Assembly (NCBI GenBank): GCA_019236545.1 | Contig: JAFAIV010000416.1 | Span: forward strand, 1-20,003 | From: Actinomycetota bacterium | GTDB lineage: Bacteria; Actinomycetota; Thermoleophilia; Gaiellales; Gaiellaceae | Direction of reading: 5' to 3' | DNA: 20,003 nucleotides | Part shown: positions 7,555-13,347 of the stretch, piece after piece | Position numbering within the stretch: the first letter of the stretch is position 1 | How the letters are laid out: every line of letters starts with the position of its first letter | Made by a program: the position numbers and the translations under genes | Notes under the pieces: generated by a model | What the model was told of the DNA's origin: nothing | What the model saw: the letters and a program-made list of their open reading frames with translations, nothing else | Database searches by the model: none

Positions 7555-8713
7555 GCGCATCTGGATCGCCGGCATCGGCGGCGCGGGTATGAGCGCCTAC
7601 GCGTTGCTCGCGCGGGCGTGGGGCGCCGAGGTCGCGGGCTGGGACAGGAACGAGACGCCGTACCTCACACACCTCGACGGCGTCGACATCGCCATCGCGC
7701 CGGACCCGCCCGATCCGCCCGCGGGTTGGGAGGTCTTCGTCTCGACGGCGTTCGCGGGCCGCGTCGAGGGCCGTCCCCGCGCCGATCTCCTCGCCGAGCT
7801 CGTCTCGCTGCGCCGCTCGATCGTCGTCGCCGGGGCGCACGGGAAGACGACGACGAGCGCGATGATCGCATTCGTGCTCGACCGGCTCGGCCTCGACCCG
7901 GCCTTCCTCATCGGCGGCGAGGTCGAGCAGCTCGGCGGGAACGCGGCGGCGGGGAAGGGTTGGCTCGTCGTCGAGGGCGACGAATCCGACCGCTCAGTGG
8001 CGGCGCTGCAGCCGGAGATCGCGGTGCTCCTCAACGTCGACCTCGACCACCACACCACCTTCGGCTCCCGCGCCGAGGTCGAGGCGCTCTTCGAGGAGTG
8101 GCTCGCGCACGTGCCGCATGTCGTGCGCGCCGAGGAGCTCGCGCCCGCCGCGCTCGACCTCGCGGTACCCGGGGAGCACAACCGGCGCAACGCTGCCGCG
8201 GCGCTCGCCGCCCTGGAGCTCGCCGGCGTCGACCGGACCGAGGCGGAGCGCGTCATCGTCGAGTTCCGCGGCGCCGGCCGCCGGCTCGAGCGGAAGGGCG
8301 AGGCAGCGGGCGTCGCCGTCCTCGACAGCTACGCCCACCATCCCGCCGAGCTGGCCGCCGACCTCGCCGCCGCGCGGGGGGAGGGGCGTCTGGTCGCGCT
8401 CTTCCAACCGCACCTCTACTCACGCACGCTTCACCTCGCGCACGAGTTCGCGGTCGCACTCGCCGCCGCGGACGCCGTCTGCGTCACCGAGATCTACCCT
8501 GCCCGCGAGCACCCGATACCGGGCGTGAGCGGCCGGCTGATCGTCGACGAGCTCGCGCAGGTGCGGCCCGGGATGCGGCTGGGCTTCGCGCCGACGGTCG
8601 AGCAGGGGGCGCGGATGGTCGCCGGCTGGGCGCGCACGGGCGACACAGTGCTGACGCTCGGCGCCGGGGACGTCGACCGGGCCGCGCCGCTCATCCTCGA
8701 GGCGCTCGCGTGA
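7523..8713 (+). CDS. murC: UDP-MurNAc:L-alanine ligase (compact form)
   Basis: MurC adds L-alanine to UDP-MurNAc, the first peptide step. Motifs: WIAGIGGAGMSAYA (14-27) for UDP binding, VVAGAHGKTTTSA (101-113) as P-loop, EGDESDRS (151-158), NVDLDHHTTF (171-180), GEHNRRNAAAALAAL (217-231), AGRRLERKG, VLDSYAHHP (266-274) and FQPHLYSRT with EIYPAREHPIPGVSG. At 396 residues it is much shorter than E. coli MurC (491). The gap is in the central domain between the DHH and EHN motifs, about 40 residues here against roughly 100 in E. coli. The usual DDYxHHP box reads DSYAHHP. The other Mur ligases are all accounted for nearby, so MurC is the natural assignment; Mpl is unlikely. The start is fixed by the perfect ribosome-binding site. 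It overlaps murG by 32 nt and murB by GTGA. Confidence 0.94.
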   Translation: MSSSPSPLAGRRIWIAGIGGAGMSAYALLARAWGAEVAGWDRNETPYLTHLDGVDIAIAPDPPDPPAGWEVFVSTAFAGRVEGRPRADLLAELVSLRRSIVVAGAHGKTTTSAMIAFVLDRLGLDPAFLIGGEVEQLGGNAAAGKGWLVVEGDESDRSVAALQPEIAVLLNVDLDHHTTFGSRAEVEALFEEWLAHVPHVVRAEELAPAALDLAVPGEHNRRNAAAALAALELAGVDRTEAERVIVEFRGAGRRLERKGEAAGVAVLDSYAHHPAELAADLAAARGEGRLVALFQPHLYSRTLHLAHEFAVALAAADAVCVTEIYPAREHPIPGVSGRLIVDELAQVRPGMRLGFAPTVEQGARMVAGWARTGDTVLTLGAGDVDRAAPLILEALA

Positions 8714-9576
8714 GCGTCGAGCTCGCGCGGTACACGACGCTCGGCACCGGCGGGCCGGCGCGCGAGTTCGCTCGACCCGGCTCGATCGGCGAGGTCGAGA
8801 CGCTGCTGCGGCGGGCGCGCGACGACGAGCTCGCGGTCGCCGTGGTCGGGCTCGGGTCGAACCTGCTCGTGGCGGACGACGGCGTCGATGCGCTCGTCCT
8901 GCACCTCGAGGGCGAGCTCGCGAGTGTCTCAGTCGAGGGCGAGCTGATGCGCGTCGGAGGCGGCGCGGCGAACGCGGTCGTCCTCCACCGGGCCCGCGCC
9001 GCCGGCCTCGGCGGCTTCGAGTTCGCCTGCGCCATCCCCGGCACGATCGGCGGCGGCGTCTGGATGAACGCCGGCGCCTACGGCGGCGACTTCTCCCAGG
9101 TGCTCCAAAGGGCGCTCGTGGTGACCGCGGACGGGACGGGCTGGCTGACGCCGGCCGAGCTCGGCATGTCGTACCGGCACTCGAGCCTCGAGCACGGACG
9201 CGTCGTCGTCGAGGCGGAATTGCGGCTGCACCCGCGCGATCCCGACGCGATCAAGAACGACGTGCGAGAGCTGAATAGGACGCGCAAGGACGCCCAGCCG
9301 ACGAACCGGCGCACGTTCGGCAGCGTCTTCAAGAACCCGGATCACGACCTCAGCGCGGGGCGCATGCTCGAGGCGTGCGGCCTGAAGGGCCATCGGATCG
9401 GCGGCGCCCAGATCTCGCCGAAGCACGCGAACTTCATCGAGAACGCAGGCGGCGCGACGACAGCCGACGCGCTCGCGCTCATGGCGGAGGCACGTCGCCG
9501 GGCCCGCGAGCAGTTCGGCGTCGAGCTCCAGCACGAGGTCGAGTTCCTCGGAGAGATCTCGCTGCCGCCGCTTTGA
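8710..9576 (+). CDS. murB: UDP-N-acetylenolpyruvoylglucosamine reductase
   Basis: MurB is the FAD-dependent cytosolic enzyme that reduces UDP-GlcNAc-enolpyruvate with NADPH to UDP-MurNAc, the substrate of MurC encoded just upstream. The 288-residue product has YTTLGTGGPAREF (8-20), the FAD-binding GLGSNLLVADDG, AIPGTIGGGVWMNAGAYGGD, YRHSSL, and GSVFKNPDHDLSAGRMLEACGLKG with the catalytic serine. It ends in ISPKHANFIENAGGAT and HEVEFLGE, whose glutamate is the proton-donor position of the family. The GTG start is in the murC stop (GTGA). The following 120-bp gap before ftsQ looks regulatory. Confidence 0.96.
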   Translation: MSVELARYTTLGTGGPAREFARPGSIGEVETLLRRARDDELAVAVVGLGSNLLVADDGVDALVLHLEGELASVSVEGELMRVGGGAANAVVLHRARAAGLGGFEFACAIPGTIGGGVWMNAGAYGGDFSQVLQRALVVTADGTGWLTPAELGMSYRHSSLEHGRVVVEAELRLHPRDPDAIKNDVRELNRTRKDAQPTNRRTFGSVFKNPDHDLSAGRMLEACGLKGHRIGGAQISPKHANFIENAGGATTADALALMAEARRRAREQFGVELQHEVEFLGEISLPPL

Positions 9577-9612
9577 CGCGAAGGCTCGACGTTCTCGTCA
9601 GGATTCCCGCGA

Positions 9613-9696
9613 TAGCGTGATCTCAGGGGGCCCCGCAGCCCCCTTGGGGGTCATCGGGACGGTAGGAGCGGGAGTGCTCGCGGCGAAATTCGGACG
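9613..9696 (+). promoter_or_regulatory. Candidate -10 box and leader of ftsQ, resembling the murD leader
   Basis: TAGCGT (9613-9618) is a candidate -10 hexamer followed by GATCTC and AGGGGGCCCC, putting transcription start near A9625. In the leader a C-run (9639-9643) can pair with the G-run before it (9626-9630) or partly with the one after it (9646-9650). The -10 box and first G-run have the same spacing as in the murD leader. AGGAG at 9664-9668 is the best Shine-Dalgarno match, but it fits an out-of-frame GTG at 9674, not the ftsQ start at 9697. Confidence 0.45.
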
Positions 9697-10557
9697 GTGC
9701 CCGCGAAGCGACGAGGCCCGGAGACGCGCGCTCGCGCTGAGGCGGTCGCGGTCGCCCACCCGGGCGCGAGGAAGCCGGTGCGGCGCGTGTCGCTCGCGCC
9801 CGGACGGCGGTCGCTCCTCGCCGGGCTCGGGATCGTCCTCGTCGCCGGCGGCCTCTACGCGGTCGCCCGCCAGACGTCCGTCTTCGCCATCCGTTCGATC
9901 CATGTCGGTGGCGCGCCGGCGCCCGTCGCGGCGCAGGTCGAGCGGGCGCTCGCCCCGTACCTGGGGAGGAGCCTCGTCGGCCTCGACGGCGGTGCCGTCG
10001 TGCGCCGCGTCGACTCGCTCCCGACCGTCGTCGGCGCCGTCCTCGACCGCAGCTTCCCGCACACGCTCCGCGTCGTTGTGACACCGGAACGCCCCGTCGC
10101 GGTCCTGCGCCACGGGCCGGACGCGTGGCTCGTCAGCGCCCGCGCCCGGCTGATCGCGCGCGTCGGGATCGGCGCCCACCCGAAGCTCCCCCGGATCTGG
10201 CTCGGGACGAACGCCTCCATCGGCCCCGCCGGCGCCTTCCTCGCGCCAGACACGGGCGCGATCGCGGCGCGAGCGCTGGCGTTCGCCTCCGGCTTCCCCG
10301 ACCGGATCCAGACCGCGACCGACACGGGCGGGACGCTTCAGTTCCAGCTCTCATCCGGCGTCTCCCTCCGCCTCGGCGACTCCGCGAACCTGCCGCTCAA
10401 GCTCGCCGTCGCGCGACGCGCGCTGCGCGCTCTGCCGGCGGGCACGACCTACCTCGACGTAAGCCTTCCGGGACGGCCGGTGTCGGGCGCGAGCAGCGCC
10501 TTGCCCGCCCTGACGACGACGGTGATGGCCAACCCTCAAGTCTCAACTGGAGGTTGA
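9697..10557 (+). CDS. ftsQ: Cell division protein FtsQ/DivIB
   Basis: FtsQ is a bitopic divisome protein that, with FtsB and FtsL, regulates septal wall synthesis. From GTG 9697 it has 286 residues: a basic cytoplasmic tail of about 38, one membrane helix (about 39-56, SLLAGLGIVLVAGGLYAV), then a POTRA domain starting FAIRSIHVGGAP (63-74) and containing FPHTLRVVVTPERPVAVL, followed by the FtsQ-type beta domain. Sequence conservation of FtsQ is low; the call rests on architecture, the POTRA pattern and the place between murB and ftsZ. The start is uncertain. GTG 9697 lacks a clear ribosome-binding site, while in-frame GTG 9778 has GAGG six bases upstream and would leave a short cytoplasmic tail of about ten residues. 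The stop region carries the first copy of a repeated 16-base element. Confidence 0.88.
   Translation: MPAKRRGPETRARAEAVAVAHPGARKPVRRVSLAPGRRSLLAGLGIVLVAGGLYAVARQTSVFAIRSIHVGGAPAPVAAQVERALAPYLGRSLVGLDGGAVVRRVDSLPTVVGAVLDRSFPHTLRVVVTPERPVAVLRHGPDAWLVSARARLIARVGIGAHPKLPRIWLGTNASIGPAGAFLAPDTGAIAARALAFASGFPDRIQTATDTGGTLQFQLSSGVSLRLGDSANLPLKLAVARRALRALPAGTTYLDVSLPGRPVSGASSALPALTTTVMANPQVSTGG
10542..10557 (+). repeat. 16-base element upstream of ftsZ, copy 1
   Basis: CTCAACTGGAGGTTGA matches copy 2 at 10641-10656 in 13 of 16 positions. It is itself an inverted repeat (TCAAC...GTTGA around TGGAG). It covers the end of ftsQ and contains a strong GGAGG before ATG 10562. It may be an operator, an RNA hairpin or a duplicated ribosome-binding region. 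Confidence 0.5.
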
Positions 10558-10561
10558 TGCT

Positions 10562-10672
10562 ATGGAGGCTCCACCTCCGATTGACAGCGAGAATGCCTGC
10601 ACGTACCCTGGCTCGCGTCTGCGCTTCAGCAGCCCCAATCCTCCACTGAAGGTTCAGAGATTCCGCCCATGA
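10562..10672 (+). CDS. Possible 36-codon upstream ORF overlapping the ftsZ start
   Basis: ATG 10562 is preceded by GGAGG (10549-10553) at ideal distance. The frame runs 36 codons and stops in an ATGA overlap with the ftsZ ATG. This is the same arrangement as the NTGA-coupled genes elsewhere in the window. ftsZ itself has only weak Shine-Dalgarno sequence (GAAGG 10649-10653 is too far from the start, 15 bases), so translation from this ORF could feed ftsZ. Against it being a real protein, third positions are much less G/C-rich than in neighbouring genes, the peptide (starting MEAPPPIDSENACTY) resembles nothing I know, and the ftsZ promoter lies inside it. If real, it is more likely a leader peptide on read-through transcripts. 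Confidence 0.25.
   Translation: MEAPPPIDSENACTYPGSRLRFSSPNPPLKVQRFRP
10581..10609 (+). promoter_or_regulatory. ftsZ: Promoter of ftsZ (TTGACA-N17-TACCCT)
   Basis: A perfect -35 hexamer TTGACA (10581-10586) is followed after exactly 17 bases by TACCCT (10604-10609), which fits the TANNNT -10 pattern. Transcription would start near 10616, giving a leader of about 53 nt. This is the best sigma70-type promoter in the window and would let ftsZ be expressed apart from the mur genes. Confidence 0.75.
10641..10656 (+). repeat. 16-base element upstream of ftsZ, copy 2
   Basis: CTCCACTGAAGGTTCA matches copy 1 in 13 of 16 positions, 99 bases downstream of it. It overlaps its own inverted repeat, CTGAA-GG-TTCAG (10646-10657). 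It lies inside the predicted ftsZ leader, 12 bases before the ATG, so it could act on translation or bind a regulator downstream of the promoter. Confidence 0.45.
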
Positions 10673-11739
10673 GCATGCGCGACCAGTCGGGCAACTACCT
10701 CGCCGTCATCAAGGTCGTCGGCGTCGGCGGCGGCGGCACGAACGCCGTCAACCGCATGGTCGACGCCGGGCTCGGCGGCGTCGAGTTCATCGCGGTGAAC
10801 ACCGACGCGCAGGCGCTGATGATGTGCGACGCCGACGTGAAGATCCACATCGGGTCGAAGGCGACGCGGGGCCTCGGCGCGGGCGCCGATCCCGCCGTGG
10901 GTCAGGCGGCGGCGCAGGAGAGCCGCGACGAGCTGAAGGAGGCGCTCAAGGGCGCGGACATGATCTTCGTCACCGCGGGCGAGGGCGGCGGCACCGGCAC
11001 GGGCGCGGCCCCGATCGTCGCCGAGCTCGGCCGCGAGCTGAACGCGCTCACCGTCGGCGTCGTGACGCGACCGTTCGGCTTCGAGGGCAAGACGCGCTCC
11101 CGGCAGGCCGAGCAGGGCATCGAGGCGCTGCGCGACCGCGTCGACACGCTGATCGTGATCGAGAACGACCGGCTGCTCCAGGTGGTCGAGAAGAACACGT
11201 CCGTCGTGGACGCGTTCCGCACCGCCGACGACGTCCTCCGCCAGGGCGTCCAGGGCATCACCGACCTGATCACTGTCCCCGGGCTCGTCAACCTCGACTT
11301 CGCCGACGTGCGCACGATCATGCGCGACGCCGGCTCGGCGCTCATGGGCATCGGCACCGCCGCGAGCGACAACCGCGCGACCGAGGCAGCCCGGATGGCG
11401 GTCTCGTCGCCGCTGCTCGAGTCGTCGATCGAGGGCGCGACCGGGATCCTCCTCAACATCACCGGCGGCCCCGACATCGGCCTCTTCGAGGTCAACGAGG
11501 CCGCAGAGGTCGTGACGAGCGCCGCCGACCAGAACGCGAACATCATCTTCGGCGCCGTGATCGACGACGCGATGGGCGACTCCGTCCGTGTCACCGTGAT
11601 CGCCACCGGGTTCGGCGGCCAGCGGCGGCGCAGGCGGCGCGAGATCGGCGGCGAGGCCCCGGTCGCCGCCAGCACCGGCGGCTTCGAGCGCACCTCGGAG
11701 GACGCGCTCGACGTGCCGTCGTTCTTGCGCGACGAGTAG
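10669..11739 (+). CDS. ftsZ: Cell division GTPase FtsZ
   Basis: FtsZ is the tubulin homologue that polymerises with GTP into the ring that places the septum. The 356-residue protein has the GTP loop VGVGGGGTNAVNRM (17-30), the tubulin signature TAGEGGGTGTGAAP (102-115), RPFGFEGK (134-141) and the T7 synergy loop NLDFADV (208-214) that completes the GTPase site of the next subunit. It ends with the partner-binding tail DALDVPSFLRDE (345-356). Glu at 105 replaces the Met/Leu common elsewhere; Actinomycetota commonly have it. The linker between core and tail is short (about 28 residues) and opens with six arginines (319-324). No ftsA or sepF is found next to it here. It has its own promoter and is followed by a strong terminator. 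A second ATG two codons downstream is possible. Confidence 0.98.
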   Translation: MSMRDQSGNYLAVIKVVGVGGGGTNAVNRMVDAGLGGVEFIAVNTDAQALMMCDADVKIHIGSKATRGLGAGADPAVGQAAAQESRDELKEALKGADMIFVTAGEGGGTGTGAAPIVAELGRELNALTVGVVTRPFGFEGKTRSRQAEQGIEALRDRVDTLIVIENDRLLQVVEKNTSVVDAFRTADDVLRQGVQGITDLITVPGLVNLDFADVRTIMRDAGSALMGIGTAASDNRATEAARMAVSSPLLESSIEGATGILLNITGGPDIGLFEVNEAAEVVTSAADQNANIIFGAVIDDAMGDSVRVTVIATGFGGQRRRRRREIGGEAPVAASTGGFERTSEDALDVPSFLRDE

Positions 11740-11769
11740 CCCACCGGCGAGGTTTGAGCACGGAGGGGC

Positions 11770-11819
11770 GAGGGCACCAGACGTGTGCCCTCAAAGGGCT
11801 GGCCCATGAAAGCCAGCCC
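11770..11819 (+). other. Two adjacent hairpins downstream of ftsZ
   Basis: GAGGGCAC (11770-11777) pairs perfectly with GTGCCCTC (11785-11792). GGGCTGGC (11796-11803) pairs perfectly with GCCAGCCC (11812-11819). The right arm of the first and left arm of the second can instead pair with each other (GCCCT/AGGGC around CAA). This alternation resembles an attenuator, but the stronger terminator just downstream and a -10-like box after it suggest these are in the ftsZ 3' untranslated region, not the gcvT leader. No glycine riboswitch core was recognised. Confidence 0.5.
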
Positions 11820-11832
11820 CACGACCCGGTCC

Positions 11833-11875
11833 GCCGCCCCGGTTCATCGACGATGAGCCGGGGCGGCCCCGTTTT
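11833..11875 (+). terminator. Rho-independent terminator after ftsZ
   Basis: A 16-bp stem (11833-11848 with 11852-11867, one G-T pair) with a GAC loop is followed by CCCG and TTTT (11872-11875). The stem is very stable, although the T run is short and not adjacent. It separates the dcw cluster from the glycine cleavage operon. Confidence 0.8.
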
Positions 11876-11883
11876 GGGCGGGC

Positions 11884-11889
11884 TAGGAT
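11884..11889 (+). promoter_or_regulatory. Candidate -10 box of the gcv operon
   Basis: TAGGAT lies nine bases before the gcvT ATG and after the ftsZ terminator. Transcription would start within about three bases of the ATG, giving a leaderless or near-leaderless mRNA. No clear -35 is seen. The same hexamer precedes the gene at 16609. Confidence 0.45.
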
Positions 11890-11898
11890 CGGCTCGGC

Positions 11899-12951
11899 AT
11901 GGCGCAGACGCTGCAGCGCACCCCGCTCTACGACCGGCACGTCGCGCTCGGCGCCCGGATGGTCCCCTTCGCCGGCTGGGAGATGCCCGTGCAGTACGCA
12001 GGCGTCATCCCCGAGCACCGCGCCGTCCGCACCGACGCGGGCGTCTTCGACGTCTCGCACATGGGCGAGCTCGAGGTCGAGGGCCCGCGCGCGCTCGAGC
12101 TGCTCCAGTCGCTCCTCTCGAACGACCTCTCCCGCATCGAGCCCGGCCAGGCGCAGTACACGCTGCTCACGAACGAGCGCGGCGGGATCATCGACGACCT
12201 GATCGCCTACCGACTCGACGGGTTCCGCTACCTGCTCGTCGTCAACGCGTCCAACCGGGAGGCGGCCTTCCGCTGGCTGAAGGAGCGTGAGATCAGCGGC
12301 TCCGACGTCCGCGACGTCTCCGACGTGTACGCGCTGCTCGCCGTCCAGGGGCCGCGCGCGATCGAGCGGCTCGGCCTGCCTCGGGCGCCGCACAACACCT
12401 TCGCGATGGCGGAGGTCGACGGCGTCGAGGTGATGATCAACCGCACCGGCTACACCGGCGAGGACGGGTGCGAGCTGATGTGCATGGCAGACGACGCGGG
12501 CCGTCTCTGGGACGGCGTCCTCGCGCGCGGGGTCGTGCCGTGCGGGCTCGGCGCGCGCGACACGCTGCGGCTCGAGGTCTGCTTCCCGCTGCACGGCAAC
12601 GACATCTCGCCGGACACCGATCCCATCTCGGCGGGTCTGGGCTGGGCGTGCAAGCTCGAGAAGGAGTTCACCGGCGCGGCCGAGCTACGCCGCATCAAGG
12701 AGGACGGGCCGAAGCGGAAGCTCGTCGCATTCGTCATGGAGGAGCCTGCGATCCCGCGGCAGGGCATGCCGATCGAGGGCGGCGGCGAGGTGACGTCCGG
12801 GACGCACTCGCCGATGCTGGAGGTCGGCATCGGGATGGGTTACGTGCCCGCCCCGATGGCGTCGCCGGACACGGAGCTGACGATCGACGTGCGCGGGAAG
12901 CCGCGGCGGGCGCGGGTCGTGAAGAAGCCGATCTACAAGAGGGAGGACTGA
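11899..12951 (+). CDS. gcvT: Glycine cleavage system T protein (aminomethyltransferase)
   Basis: GcvT takes the aminomethyl group carried on lipoylated GcvH and transfers its one-carbon unit to tetrahydrofolate, releasing ammonia. The 350-residue product has FAGWEMPVQYAGVIPEHRAV near the N-terminus, FDVSHMGELEVEGP, GGIIDDLIAYRL with the aspartates of the folate/catalytic region, RTGYTGEDGCEL, RDTLRLEVCFPLHGND, and SGTHSPMLEVGIGMGYV toward the C-terminus. ATG 11899 gives the expected N-terminus. It opens an operon with gcvH (which starts at the base after the gcvT stop), gcvPA and gcvPB. Related folate enzymes such as YgfZ or sarcosine oxidase subunits are excluded by the operon and the full set of GcvT motifs. 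Confidence 0.97.
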   Translation: MAQTLQRTPLYDRHVALGARMVPFAGWEMPVQYAGVIPEHRAVRTDAGVFDVSHMGELEVEGPRALELLQSLLSNDLSRIEPGQAQYTLLTNERGGIIDDLIAYRLDGFRYLLVVNASNREAAFRWLKEREISGSDVRDVSDVYALLAVQGPRAIERLGLPRAPHNTFAMAEVDGVEVMINRTGYTGEDGCELMCMADDAGRLWDGVLARGVVPCGLGARDTLRLEVCFPLHGNDISPDTDPISAGLGWACKLEKEFTGAAELRRIKEDGPKRKLVAFVMEEPAIPRQGMPIEGGGEVTSGTHSPMLEVGIGMGYVPAPMASPDTELTIDVRGKPRRARVVKKPIYKRED

Positions 12952-13347
12952 GTGGCAGCGGCGGAGAGCTATCCCGAGGACCTGAGGTACCACCCGGAGC
13001 ACGACTGGGCCCGTGTCGACGGCGACGAGGCCGTCCTCGGGATCACCTGGTTCGCCGCCGACGCGCTCGGCGAGCTCGTCCACTTCGAGCCTCCCACGGT
13101 CGGTGCCACCATCGCGAAGGACCAGCCCTACGGCGAGGTCGAGTCGGTCAAGGCAGTCTCGGACGTGATCGCGCCGCTCTCGGGCGAGGTGCTCGAGGTC
13201 AACGCGACCGTCGTCGACGCGCCGGAGACGGTGAACGACGACCCCTACGGCAACGGCTGGCTCGTCCGGATCCGGCTCTCCGACCCCTCGGAGCTCGAGG
13301 CGCTGCTCGACCTCGCGGCCTACCAGCAGGTCCTGGCCGACCAGTGA
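12952..13347 (+). CDS. gcvH: Glycine cleavage system H protein (lipoyl carrier)
   Basis: GcvH is the small lipoylated shuttle that carries the aminomethyl intermediate between the P, T and L proteins. The 131-residue product begins with YPEDLRYHPEHDWARVDGDE and VLGITWFAADALGELVHFEPP, and the lipoyl-attachment lysine is K67 in VESVKAVSDV. NDDPYGNGWLVRIRLSDPSEL follows, typical of the family. GTG 12952 starts directly after the gcvT TGA, with GGGAGG just upstream inside gcvT. It overlaps gcvPA by GTGA. Confidence 0.97.
   Translation: MAAAESYPEDLRYHPEHDWARVDGDEAVLGITWFAADALGELVHFEPPTVGATIAKDQPYGEVESVKAVSDVIAPLSGEVLEVNATVVDAPETVNDDPYGNGWLVRIRLSDPSELEALLDLAAYQQVLADQ

Noticed and set aside
9674..10081. 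ORF starting at GTG 9674 with the best ribosome-binding site in the ftsQ leader
   Set aside because: It is out of frame with FtsQ, and its product is Arg/Ser-rich without domain features. The FtsQ frame holds the membrane helix and POTRA domain. A base error near 9680 that would join the two cannot be excluded.
11740..11898. Glycine riboswitch upstream of gcvT
   Set aside because: Expected from the operon, but the conserved aptamer core was not found, and a terminator plus -10-like box separates the hairpins from gcvT.
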